Assembly: GCF_002002905.1 (NCBI RefSeq)
Contig: NZ_CP019509.1
Coordinates: 1,240,001-1,304,000, forward strand
Source of the DNA: Aquaspirillum sp. LM1
GTDB lineage: Bacteria > Pseudomonadota > Gammaproteobacteria > Burkholderiales > Aquaspirillaceae
Reading direction: 5' to 3'
Length of the DNA stretch: 64,000 bases
Under the pieces are notes generated by a model, which was not told the DNA's origin, searched no databases, and saw only the letters and a program-made list of their open reading frames with translations. Position 1 is the stretch's first letter. Every line of letters starts with the position of its first letter. This document shows positions 46,616 to 54,773 of this stretch, piece by piece. A program made the position numbers and the translations under genes.

Positions 46616-47401
46616 ATGCCAGAAGGATTTTTGCTTTCTTCCGCGTCCACGCTGCCGCCATTTCGGTATGGTGCGGGTCTGGATGCCCGCTGGTGCGCCT
46701 GTGCGCTGGGCTCTGTGCTGCTGCACGGGCTGGCGCTGGCGCTCTGGCCCAGCAGCCCACCGCCTCTGAGCGTGCCGCCCGAACCCCTGGCGGTGCGGCT
46801 GGCGCTTCCTGGCCCTTCTGCCCCAGCGGTGATGCCCGCGCCAGTGCCACCCCGCGCAAGCCCCGCTCGCCCCAGCCAGAGCAAGCCCGCGCCCAGCGTC
46901 CCCATACGGCACACCACCCGCGCAATGGCCTTGCCCATCAGCTCACCGGTGCCAGCCAGCCCAATGCCAGCGGCACCGGCAGCGGCAGCGGCAGCGGCAG
47001 CCCCCAGCGCTGTTGCCAGCAATTCAGCCCCCGTTGCCAGCCCGGCCAGCAGTGGCGCAGGCGACAGCAGCCGTCCGGTCAGCACCACCCCGGCGCGCTG
47101 GCAGGCGGCCTATCTGCATAATCCGCCACCGGAGTATCCCTGGCAGGCGCGTCAGCGCAGCCAGCAAGGCGTGGTGTGGCTGAGTGTGGAGGTGTTGGCC
47201 AGCGGGCAGAGCGGCCAGGTCAGTGTCTTGCGCTCCAGCGGGGTGCCATCGCTGGATCAGGCGGCGCTGCGTGCCGTCAGCCGCTGGCGCTTTGTGCCGG
47301 CGCGACAAGGGCAGACCACGGTGGATTCCAAAGTGGAAATCCCGATCCGCTTTCGCTTGAGCGACGAAGACAGCCCGACCGACTCCGACTCAGCCCAATA
47401 A
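46616..47401 (+). CDS. TonB-family energy transducer
   Basis: The 261-aa protein has a short cytoplasmic start, one membrane segment (about 28-46), a long Pro/Ala-rich periplasmic spacer (about 47-155) and a C-terminal TonB domain (about 165-250; NPPPEYPWQARQRSQQGVVWLSV, SSGVPSLDQAALRAVSRWRF). It should couple the proton motive force to outer-membrane transporters through ExbB/ExbD, but no exbBD or receptor gene is adjacent. No Fur box was seen in front of it. Confidence 0.88.
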   Translation: MPEGFLLSSASTLPPFRYGAGLDARWCACALGSVLLHGLALALWPSSPPPLSVPPEPLAVRLALPGPSAPAVMPAPVPPRASPARPSQSKPAPSVPIRHTTRAMALPISSPVPASPMPAAPAAAAAAAAPSAVASNSAPVASPASSGAGDSSRPVSTTPARWQAAYLHNPPPEYPWQARQRSQQGVVWLSVEVLASGQSGQVSVLRSSGVPSLDQAALRAVSRWRFVPARQGQTTVDSKVEIPIRFRLSDEDSPTDSDSAQ

Positions 47402-47593
47402 GCGAGGCCAGCTGATTGACATCCTCCCCGGGTCAAACGCCAGCCTTGTGGCGAGGGGTGTGCCAAGAGGCACTTACTGGTGCGCATGAGCAAGAATGGG
47501 GCGCGAGCGAGCGCTAAAATGGGGCGTACTACTGAGATTGCGCACGATTCTTGCATGGTCTTACCCTGAAACCACGCCATCCCCGAGGGAAAC

Positions 47594-48169
47594 ATGCTCA
47601 AAGTCCTGTTGGTCAACGACACCCCCAAGCATCTGGGACGGTTAAGGGATGCCCTGACCGCCGCCGGCTGTCTGGTGGTGGGAGAAGCCGACAATGCCTT
47701 TGTGTTGCCTGGTCAGGTGTCGGCGCTGGCACCGGATGTGATTATTGTTGATACCGAATCGCCCAGCCGCGATACGCTGGAGCAGGTGTGCGTGGTCAGT
47801 CAGTCTGCCCCGCGTCCGATTGTGATGTTCACCGACGACGGCGGCAACACCAGCATCCGCGCGGCGATTCAGGCCGGGGTGACCGCCTACGTGGTGGAAG
47901 GGCTGGCCGAAGCCCGCCTGCTGCCCATTTTGCAGGTGGCGCAAGCCCGCTTTGAAGAAGAGCAGCGCCTGCGTGCCCAGGTGACCGCTGCCGAAACCCG
48001 GCTGGCTGAACGCAAAACCATTGAACGCGCCAAGGGCTTGCTGATGAAAAGCCGGGGCTTTAGCGAGGCCGAGGCCTATAACGTGTTGCGCAACAAGGCA
48101 ATGCAAAGCAATGTGAAGCTGGCCGAAGTGGCGCAGCGGATCATCGATATGGCCGATTTGCTGGGGTAA
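47594..48169 (+). CDS. nasT: ANTAR-domain antitermination regulator NasT
   Basis: The 191-aa protein has an N-terminal receiver-like domain (1-120) with Asp9 and Asp53 in VIIVDTESPSRD, but the usual phosphorylation lysine is replaced (TAYVVEG), and a short coiled linker. A C-terminal ANTAR domain follows (about 130-190; ERKTIERAKGLLMKSRGFSE, NVKLAEVAQRIIDMADLL). ANTAR proteins bind paired hexaloop hairpins in nascent RNA and prevent terminator formation. Just such a leader lies 300 bp downstream. No nasS sensor gene is adjacent. Confidence 0.93.
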   Translation: MLKVLLVNDTPKHLGRLRDALTAAGCLVVGEADNAFVLPGQVSALAPDVIIVDTESPSRDTLEQVCVVSQSAPRPIVMFTDDGGNTSIRAAIQAGVTAYVVEGLAEARLLPILQVAQARFEEEQRLRAQVTAAETRLAERKTIERAKGLLMKSRGFSEAEAYNVLRNKAMQSNVKLAEVAQRIIDMADLLG

Positions 48170-48443
48170 ACCGGCAACGGGCCGGCGTGTTGTCCCTGAC
48201 GGCCAGCGCCAGGGGGCGACAACGCGGGCTGACGTTGGCTTTCTTGCCTGTTTATGGTGCAGCCCACCCTGTTATGGTGCGTGCCGTTGCGGTAGCGCCG
48301 GCTTTTCTGGTGGATTCCCTTGTTGATGCGCCAGGCCAGACCAGGCTGTTTGCGCAATCTTCCGGGCTTTATATTGCAGTGCAGCAGTATTTTCTTGCTG
48401 CTGTTTGGGCAAAACAGCCATTGACACGCTTTGCCAATAAACC

Positions 48444-48458
48444 TGGCACACTCCATGC
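48444..48458 (+). promoter_or_regulatory. Sigma-54 promoter of the nitrate assimilation operon
   Basis: TGGCAC-ACTCC-ATGC has the -24 GG (48445-48446) and -12 GC (48457-48458) dinucleotides exactly ten bases apart. It differs from the consensus TGGCAC-N5-TTGCW at one base. Initiation near 48470 would start RNA just before the first antitermination hairpin. Two TATGGTGC half-sites 20 bp apart (48255-48260 and 48275-48280) could be remote NtrC contacts, but no full NtrC palindrome was found. 48170-48440 holds no gene. Confidence 0.75.
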
Positions 48459-48470
48459 TTAATGCTGAAC

Positions 48471-48549
48471 CAAGCACCAAAGGCGGTGCGTGATAGTTCA
48501 GCATTACCCCAAATATAACGGGCGAGGCCACCAACGGCGGTGGGCTCGC
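48471..48549 (+). ncRNA. ANTAR-binding leader RNA with two hexaloop hairpins
   Basis: Hairpin P1 is GCACC-AAAGGC-GGTGC (48474-48489). Hairpin P2 is GCGAG-G-CCACC-AACGGC-GGTGG-G-CTCGC (48522-48549). Both have six-base loops with A at position 1 and G at position 4, the established ANTAR recognition feature. P1 sequence is additionally enclosed by the inverted repeat AATGCTGAAC/GTTCAGCATT (48461-48470 and 48496-48505), although a sigma-54 start near 48470 would leave most of its left arm outside the RNA. The motif precedes a terminator and the nrtA gene. Confidence 0.9.
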
Positions 48550-48557
48550 TTCAGGAC

Positions 48558-48610
48558 AAAGGCGTCCCTCAAGCTGCAGCACTGCTGCGCGCTTGACGGA
48601 CGCCTTTTTT
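48558..48610 (+). terminator. Regulated leader terminator before nrtA
   Basis: AAAGGCGTCC-C-TCAAG pairs with CTTGA-C-GGACGCCTTT (48558-48573 and 48592-48607), followed by a T-run. It lies between the ANTAR hairpins and the nrtA start and would abort transcription unless NasT is bound. Confidence 0.92.
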
Positions 48611-48664
48611 ATTGCCCAATTTTTTTTGAAACACCCCATAACCCCTCTGAACTGGAGTGCCCTC

Positions 48665-49930
48665 ATGAGCGATACAAAGCCGCTGGCGACCCCTAGCCGC
48701 CGTGATTTTCTCAAGACCTGCGCCGCAGGCGTGTCCGCCTCGGCCATCACCACGCTGATTCCAGCCGGGGTCAAGAGTGCCGCCTATGCAGGGGGGTCGG
48801 ATGCACCGGAAAAAGCCGCCGTCAAAATCGGTTTTATTCCGCTGACCGATTGCGCGCCGATTGTGGTGGCCGCCACGCAAAATTTTGGCAAGAAATACGG
48901 CCTGACCATCACCCCGAGCAAGGAAGCCTCGTGGGCGGCGGTGCGCGACAAGCTGGTCAACGGTGAGCTTGACGCCGCGCATGTGCTGTACGGCCTGATC
49001 TACGGCGTGCAGATGGGCATTGGTGGCCAGCAAAAGAACATGGCCACGCTGATGACGCTGAACCAGAATGGCCAGGCCATCACCCTGTCCAACCAACTGC
49101 GTGACGAGAAAAAAGTGGTAGACGGTGCCAGCCTGAAAAAACTGATCACCGCCGAACCGCGCGAATACACCTTTGCCCAGACCTTCCCCACCGGCACCCA
49201 CGCCATGTGGCTGTACTACTGGCTGGCCAGCATCGGCGTAAACCCGATGAAGGATGTGAAAACCATCGTGGTGCCGCCGCCGCAAATGGTGGCCAATATG
49301 CGCATTGGCAATATGGACGGCTACTGTGTGGGCGAGCCGTGGAATGCCCGTGCCGTGGCGGACAAAATCGGCTTCACCGTGGCCACCAGCCAGGATATCT
49401 GGGCCGGCCACCCGGAAAAAGTGCTGGGTGCCACCGCCGACTTTGTCAAACAGTACCCCAACACCGCCCGCGCCATGGTGGCGGCGATTCTGGAAGCCAG
49501 CCGCTATATCGACGCCAAGGCCAACCGCGCCAGCGTGGCCAAGCTGATTGCCGACAAGGCCTATGTCAACGCCCCGGAAGACGTGATTTTCCAGCGCTTC
49601 ATGGGCAACTACGACAACGGCAATGGCAAGCGCTGGCAGGATGCCAACCTGATGAAGTTCTACGACGAGGGCAAGGTGTCGTTCCCCTACTTGTCTGATG
49701 GCATGTGGTTCCTCACCCAGCACAAGCGCTGGGGCCTGCTCAAGTCCGATCCGGATTATCTGGCCATCGCCAAACAGGTGAACCAGATCGAGCTGTACAC
49801 CCAGGCCGCCGCCATGGCCAAGGTGCCGGTGCCCAAGGATCCGATGCGTTCGGCCAAGCTGATTGACGGCAAGGTATGGGACGGCAAGGACCCGAAGGGT
49901 TACGCCAACAGCTTTGCCATCAAGGCTTAA
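48665..49930 (+). CDS. nrtA: Nitrate ABC transporter substrate-binding protein
   Basis: The 421-aa protein begins MSDTKPLATPSRRDFLKTC, a clear Tat signal (SRRDFLK), followed by the NrtA/CmpA-type binding fold (VKIGFIPLTDCAPIVVAA, GLIYGVQMGIGG, GYCVGEPWNARAV). It binds nitrate/nitrite in the periplasm for import. ATG at 48665 with GGAG upstream. First gene of the nrtABC-nirBD-nasA operon. The Tat signal argues against it being the cytoplasmic sensor NasS, which lacks one. Confidence 0.93.
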   Translation: MSDTKPLATPSRRDFLKTCAAGVSASAITTLIPAGVKSAAYAGGSDAPEKAAVKIGFIPLTDCAPIVVAATQNFGKKYGLTITPSKEASWAAVRDKLVNGELDAAHVLYGLIYGVQMGIGGQQKNMATLMTLNQNGQAITLSNQLRDEKKVVDGASLKKLITAEPREYTFAQTFPTGTHAMWLYYWLASIGVNPMKDVKTIVVPPPQMVANMRIGNMDGYCVGEPWNARAVADKIGFTVATSQDIWAGHPEKVLGATADFVKQYPNTARAMVAAILEASRYIDAKANRASVAKLIADKAYVNAPEDVIFQRFMGNYDNGNGKRWQDANLMKFYDEGKVSFPYLSDGMWFLTQHKRWGLLKSDPDYLAIAKQVNQIELYTQAAAMAKVPVPKDPMRSAKLIDGKVWDGKDPKGYANSFAIKA

Positions 49931-49945
49931 GGAAAGGGGCGCGAG

Positions 49946-50839
49946 ATGACGCAATCTGCCACTGCGGTGCTGGATGCCGCCAAAGAAACCGCCGCCCCGG
50001 CGGCGGCCAAAGTAGCGACCGCCCGCCCGGTGCCCGCCGCTCCCGCTGCCGAGGTGAAACCCGGCATCGACTGGCGCGAGTTGATTGGCCAGCGGGTGAT
50101 TCCGCCGATTCTGGGCTTTGCCCTGTTCATTGCCGTGTGGGCGCTGGTGGCGCAAGTCACCAAGGGCATTCCTGGCCCGCAATCCACCTTTGCGGCGGCG
50201 GTGAAACTGTTTGCCGACCCGTTTTACAACGCCGGCCCCAACGACGTGGGCATTGGCTGGAAGATTCTCAACTCGCTGTCGCGGGTGGGGCTGGGCTTTG
50301 GCCTGGCGGCGCTGGTGGGCATTCCGGCGGGCTTTTTGCTGGGCCGCTTCATGTTCCTCAATCGCATGCTGTCGCCGGTAATTGGCCTGTTGCGCCCGGT
50401 CAGCCCGCTGGCCTGGCTGCCGATTGGCCTGCTGGTGTTCAAGGCGGCACAACCGGCGGCGATCTGGGTGATTTTCATCTCCAGCATCTGGCCGATCATC
50501 CTGAATACCGCCGCTGGCGTGTCCACCGTGCCGCAGGATTACCTGAACGTGGCGCGTGTGCTCAAGCTGTCGGAATGGAAAGTGTTCACCACCATTCTGT
50601 TTCCGTCGGTGCTGCCGCACCTGATGACCGGCATTCGTTTGTCGATTGGCGTGGCCTGGCTGGTGATTGTGGCCGCCGAAATGCTCACCGGCGGCGTCGG
50701 TCTGGGCTTCTGGGTATGGGACGAGTGGAACAACCTGAACGTGGAACACATCATTGTCGCCATCTTTGTGGTGGGGATCATCGGCCTGGCGCTGGAACAA
50801 GGGCTGATGATGCTGGCCCGCCGCTTCCAGTACAACTGA
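49946..50839 (+). CDS. nrtB: Nitrate ABC transporter permease
   Basis: This 297-aa permease has an Ala/Pro-rich cytoplasmic start (1-45) and about six membrane segments. The BPD_transp_1 domain carries the EAA-type loop around DYLNVARVLKLSEWKVFTTILFP, and the IRLSIGVAWLVIVAAEMLTG segment is typical of nitrate/taurine-type permeases. It begins 15 bp after nrtA. Confidence 0.94.
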   Translation: MTQSATAVLDAAKETAAPAAAKVATARPVPAAPAAEVKPGIDWRELIGQRVIPPILGFALFIAVWALVAQVTKGIPGPQSTFAAAVKLFADPFYNAGPNDVGIGWKILNSLSRVGLGFGLAALVGIPAGFLLGRFMFLNRMLSPVIGLLRPVSPLAWLPIGLLVFKAAQPAAIWVIFISSIWPIILNTAAGVSTVPQDYLNVARVLKLSEWKVFTTILFPSVLPHLMTGIRLSIGVAWLVIVAAEMLTGGVGLGFWVWDEWNNLNVEHIIVAIFVVGIIGLALEQGLMMLARRFQYN

Positions 50840-50854
50840 TTGGGGAGACTGAAC

Positions 50855-51649
50855 ATGGATAACCGCTACGTACACCTCGAACAGATCGGCATGGCGTTCG
50901 ACACCAAAAAAGGCCGCTTTGTCGCGCTGCAAAACGTCAATCTGGACATTGCCCAGGGCGAATTCATCTCGCTGATTGGCCACTCCGGCTGTGGCAAGTC
51001 CACCGTGCTGAACGTGATTGCCGGCCTGCTCACCCCCACCTCTGGCGTGGCGCTGGCCGCCGGGCGCGAAATCGACGGCCCCGGCCCGGAGCGCGCAGTG
51101 GTGTTCCAGAACCATTCGCTGCTGCCGTGGCTGAGCTGCTTTGGCAATGTTTACCTGGCAGTCGAACGGGTGTTTGGCAAAAACGAAAACAAGACCCAGC
51201 TCAAGGCGCGCACTCACGCCGCGCTGGACATGGTGAAAATGACCCACGCCAGCGACAAGCTGCCCAATGAAATTTCCGGCGGCATGAAGCAGCGCATCGG
51301 CATTGCCCGTGCGCTGGCGATGGAACCCAAAGTGCTGCTGATGGACGAGCCGTTTGGCGCGTTGGACGCGCTGACCCGCGCCCACCTGCAGGACGAGCTG
51401 ATGCGCATTGTCCAGGCCACCGGTTCCACCGTGGTGATGGTGACCCATGACGTGGACGAAGCCGTGCTGCTGTCGGATCGCATCGTGATGATGACCAACG
51501 GCCCGGCGGCCACCGTGGGGGACATCCTGTCGGTGACGCTGGCGCGACCGCGTGACCGGCTGGCGCTGGCCAACGACCCGGAATACCACCGCTACCGTTC
51601 GGCGGTGCTGGAATTCCTCTACCACAAAGAGCTGCGCCCGGCAGCCTGA
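50855..51649 (+). CDS. nrtC: Nitrate ABC transporter ATP-binding protein
   Basis: The 264-aa ATPase has Walker A GHSGCGKST, Q-loop VVFQNHSLLPWLSC, signature EISGGMKQRIGIARAL, Walker B VLLMDEPFGALDA and the switch histidine in VTHDVDEA. It lacks the C-terminal NrtA-like extension of cyanobacterial NrtC and so corresponds to NrtD/NasD types. ATG at 50855 with GGGGAG upstream. Confidence 0.93.
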   Translation: MDNRYVHLEQIGMAFDTKKGRFVALQNVNLDIAQGEFISLIGHSGCGKSTVLNVIAGLLTPTSGVALAAGREIDGPGPERAVVFQNHSLLPWLSCFGNVYLAVERVFGKNENKTQLKARTHAALDMVKMTHASDKLPNEISGGMKQRIGIARALAMEPKVLLMDEPFGALDALTRAHLQDELMRIVQATGSTVVMVTHDVDEAVLLSDRIVMMTNGPAATVGDILSVTLARPRDRLALANDPEYHRYRSAVLEFLYHKELRPAA

Positions 51650-51749
51650 CCCCCGAACTGAACCGATGCTGAATGGATGGCGAACCGGTGCACACCGGCC
51701 CGCAGGCCCGAGTCACGCCCGCCATCCGCTGCCGAAGAGTGGAGCAACC

Positions 51750-54218
51750 ATGAAAAAACCCAAACTTGTGATGGTCGGCAACGGCATGGCCGGGGTGCGC
51801 ACGCTGGAAGAGCTGCTCAAGCTGGTACCGGACATGTACGACATCACCGTCTTTGGTGCCGAGCCGCACCCCAACTACAACCGCATCCTGCTCTCGCCGG
51901 TGCTGGCGGGCGAACAGACGGTGAACGACATCATCCTCAACCCGCTGAGCTGGTACGCCGAACACCATATCCGGCTTTACCTGAATCGCAAGGTGGTGCA
52001 GATCGACCGCCAGCGTCGGGTGGTGGTGGCCGATGACGGCACCGAAGCCGAATACGACCGCCTGCTGCTGGCCACCGGCTCCACCCCATTCATCCTGCCG
52101 GTGCCGGGCAACCAACTGGACGGGGTGATTGGCTACCGCGACATCCACGACACCGAAACCATGATCGAGACGGCCACCCGCTACCGCCACGCGGTGGTGA
52201 TTGGCGGCGGCCTGCTGGGCCTGGAAGCCGCCAATGGCCTGAAACTGCGCGGCATGGATGTCACCGTGGTGCATCTGTCCGACTGGCTGCTGGAACGCCA
52301 GCTGGACCGCACCGCTGGCAAGCTGCTACAAACCTCGCTGGAGGCCCGTGGGCTGAAGTTCCTGCTGGCCAAACAGACTGCCGAGCTGATTGGCGGTGAG
52401 GCAGGCCGGGTTACGGCAGTGCGTTTCAAGGATGGCGAGGAAATCCCGGCGGATCTGGTGGTGATGGCCGCCGGCATCCGCCCCAACGCCGCGCTGGCCG
52501 AAGCTTCCGGCCTGTATTGCAACCGTGGCGTGGTGGTTAACGACACCCTGCAAACTTACGACCCGCGCATTTACGCCGTGGGCGAATGCGCCAACCACCG
52601 GGGTATTGCCTACGGCCTGGTGGCCCCGCTGTACGAACAGGCGCGGGTGGCGGCCAACCATCTGGCCGGCTTTGGCATTGGCAAATACCAGGGTTCGGTG
52701 ACCTCGACCAAGCTGAAAGTGACCGGCATTGACCTGTTCTCTGCGGGCGAATTCATCGGCGGCGATGGCTGCGAGGAAATCCTGCTCTCCGACCCGGTAG
52801 GCGGTGTGTACAAAAAACTGGTCATCCAGAACGACAAGCTGGTGGGGGCCTGCCTGTACGGCGACACCGGCGACGGTGCCTGGTATTTCCAGCTGATCCG
52901 CGAAGGCCACGATATTCATGAGGTGCGCGACCACCTGATGTTTGGCGAAAACCACCTGGGTGACGCCGGCCACGCCGGACAAAGTAAGGCGGCCACCATG
53001 GCCGACGACGCCGAGGTATGCGGCTGCAATGGCATCACCAAGGGCACCATCGTCAAGGCCATTCAGGAACACGGTCTGACCAGCGTGGACGATATCAAGC
53101 GCTGCACCAAGGCCGCCAGCTCGTGCGGCTCCTGCGCCGGGCTGTGCGAACAAATCCTGATTGCCACCGTCGGCGGCGCGGCTGACCTGACGCCCAAAAC
53201 CGAAAAACCGATTTGCGGCTGCACCGACCACAACCACGCCAGCGTGCGCAAGGCCATCAAGGACTTGCAGCTGACCCGCATTCCCGATGCCATGCGCGCG
53301 CTGGAATGGCGCACCCCCAACGGCTGCGCCACCTGCCGCCCGGCGCTGAACTATTACCTGATCTCCACCTGGCCGAAACAAGCCCGTGACGACCCGCAAA
53401 GCCGCTTTATCAACGAACGCGCCCACGCCAATATCCAGAAGGACGGCACCTATTCGGTGGTGCCACAGATGAAGGGTGGCGTGACCAACGCCGCCGAACT
53501 GCGCCGCATTGCCGATGTGGCCGACAAGTACGCCATTCCGATGGTGAAGATGACCGGCGGCCAGCGCATCGACCTGCTCGGGGTGAAAAAAGAAGACCTG
53601 GTCAATGTGTGGAAAGACCTGGGCATGAACTCCGGCCACGCCTACGGCAAGTCGATCCGCACGGTAAAAACCTGTGTGGGTCAGGAGTTCTGCCGCTTTG
53701 GCACCCAGAACAGCACGCAAATGGGCATTGAGCTGGAAACCATGCTGGCCAATATGTGGAGCCCGCACAAGGTCAAGCTGGCGGTGTCTGGCTGCCCGCG
53801 CAACTGCGCCGAATCCGGCATCAAGGACGTGGGCATTATCGCGGTGGATTCCGGCTGGGAGCTGTATATCGGCGGCAACGGCGGCATCAAGACCGAAGTG
53901 GCGCAGTTTCTGGTCAAGGTGACCAGCGCTGACGAGGTGAAGCAATACACCGGGGCTTTCCTGCAGCTGTACCGCGAAGAGGCGTTTTATCTGGAGCGCA
54001 CCGTACACTTTCTGCACCGGGTGGGCATGGAATACATCCAGAGCCAGGTGCTGGCCAACGCCGAACAGCGTCAGGCGCTGTACGAACGGCTGATCTACTC
54101 GCTGGAAGGCTTGCCCGACCCGTGGGCGGCGCGGATTGCTGGCGCGCAGGCACATGAATTCATCCCGCTGACTGTGGTCGAGCCGACCGCGCCGGTGGCC
54201 GAAAAGGAGATGGCATGA
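51750..54218 (+). CDS. nirB: Assimilatory nitrite reductase [NAD(P)H], large subunit
   Basis: This 822-aa enzyme reduces nitrite to ammonium with NAD(P)H. Order: FAD/NADH-binding module (1-300; VMVGNGMAGVRTLEELL, VIGGGLLGLEAANGLKLRG), BFD-like [2Fe-2S] region (about 420-475; CGCNGITKGTI, CTKAASSCGSCAGLC), ferredoxin-like half-domains, and the sirohaem/[4Fe-4S] site with Cys642, Cys648, Cys682 and Cys686 (TCVGQEFCRFG and GCPRNCAESG). The ATG at 51750 has GGAGC upstream; the frame to the left is not family-like. The stop overlaps nirD. Confidence 0.96.
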   Translation: MKKPKLVMVGNGMAGVRTLEELLKLVPDMYDITVFGAEPHPNYNRILLSPVLAGEQTVNDIILNPLSWYAEHHIRLYLNRKVVQIDRQRRVVVADDGTEAEYDRLLLATGSTPFILPVPGNQLDGVIGYRDIHDTETMIETATRYRHAVVIGGGLLGLEAANGLKLRGMDVTVVHLSDWLLERQLDRTAGKLLQTSLEARGLKFLLAKQTAELIGGEAGRVTAVRFKDGEEIPADLVVMAAGIRPNAALAEASGLYCNRGVVVNDTLQTYDPRIYAVGECANHRGIAYGLVAPLYEQARVAANHLAGFGIGKYQGSVTSTKLKVTGIDLFSAGEFIGGDGCEEILLSDPVGGVYKKLVIQNDKLVGACLYGDTGDGAWYFQLIREGHDIHEVRDHLMFGENHLGDAGHAGQSKAATMADDAEVCGCNGITKGTIVKAIQEHGLTSVDDIKRCTKAASSCGSCAGLCEQILIATVGGAADLTPKTEKPICGCTDHNHASVRKAIKDLQLTRIPDAMRALEWRTPNGCATCRPALNYYLISTWPKQARDDPQSRFINERAHANIQKDGTYSVVPQMKGGVTNAAELRRIADVADKYAIPMVKMTGGQRIDLLGVKKEDLVNVWKDLGMNSGHAYGKSIRTVKTCVGQEFCRFGTQNSTQMGIELETMLANMWSPHKVKLAVSGCPRNCAESGIKDVGIIAVDSGWELYIGGNGGIKTEVAQFLVKVTSADEVKQYTGAFLQLYREEAFYLERTVHFLHRVGMEYIQSQVLANAEQRQALYERLIYSLEGLPDPWAARIAGAQAHEFIPLTVVEPTAPVAEKEMA

Positions 54219-54526
54219 TGCGCACATGGCACACACTCTGCCGGCTGGAAGACATCCCGGTGCTGGGCAGCCGGGTGGTAAAACGCGCTGGCGGCGATAT
54301 CGCGGTATTTCGCAATGACCAGGATGAAATCTTTGCCCTCCACGACAAATGCCCGCACAAGGGCGGGCCGCTGTCGCAGGGCATTGTGTTTGGCCAAACC
54401 GTGACCTGCCCGCTGCACAGCTGGCAGATCAACCTGGCCAGCGGCGAAGCGCTGGCACCGGATCATGGCTGCACCACCCGCTTTGAACTGAAAGTGGAAA
54501 ACGGCGAGGTGTTGCTCGCCTTGTAA
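54215..54526 (+). CDS. nirD: Nitrite reductase [NAD(P)H], small subunit
   Basis: This 103-aa Rieske-fold protein partners NirB. The region CPHKGGPLSQG...CPLHSWQINLASGE keeps the C-x-H and C-x2-H ligands of a Rieske site (CPH and CPLH), so it may bind [2Fe-2S], unlike enterobacterial NirD in which these are lost. ATG at 54215 overlaps the nirB stop; a second ATG follows directly. The 247 bp to nasA hold a GC-rich inverted repeat (CCCCCGGCC...GGTCGGGGG) but no gene. Confidence 0.92.
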   Translation: MMRTWHTLCRLEDIPVLGSRVVKRAGGDIAVFRNDQDEIFALHDKCPHKGGPLSQGIVFGQTVTCPLHSWQINLASGEALAPDHGCTTRFELKVENGEVLLAL

Positions 54527-54773
54527 GCCCTCTGCCCCCGGCCAGCCGGTCGGGGGTGCCTGGCAGACTGTGGGCAGTCTGCACAGATGGGCACAGTTCT
54601 GTTTGCACGGCAATCGCAGCCCGGTGGTGGACGACTTGTTCCCCCCTCTCTCAGGTGCGTTCACCTCGCATGGTCCCCCCTGCCATGCCCGGATGCTGGC
54701 CGTGACCCCACAAGCGGTGACTGTGCCCTTCTCTGCCGTTTGCCCGGTATCTTTTGTTAAGGATGTAGTCATC

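Noticed and set aside
47540-47555. Sigma-54-like sequence TTGCGCACGATTCTTGCA before nasT
   Set aside because: The -12 element is good but the -24 GG is CG; the invariant dinucleotide is missing.
48474-48489. GCACC-N6-GGTGC as an NtrC site
   Set aside because: NtrC palindromes have five central bases; here there are six and the sequence is better explained as the ANTAR hexaloop hairpin.
48569-51625. Minus-strand frame of about 1018 codons opposite nrtABC
   Set aside because: Shadow of three well-supported genes on the plus strand.
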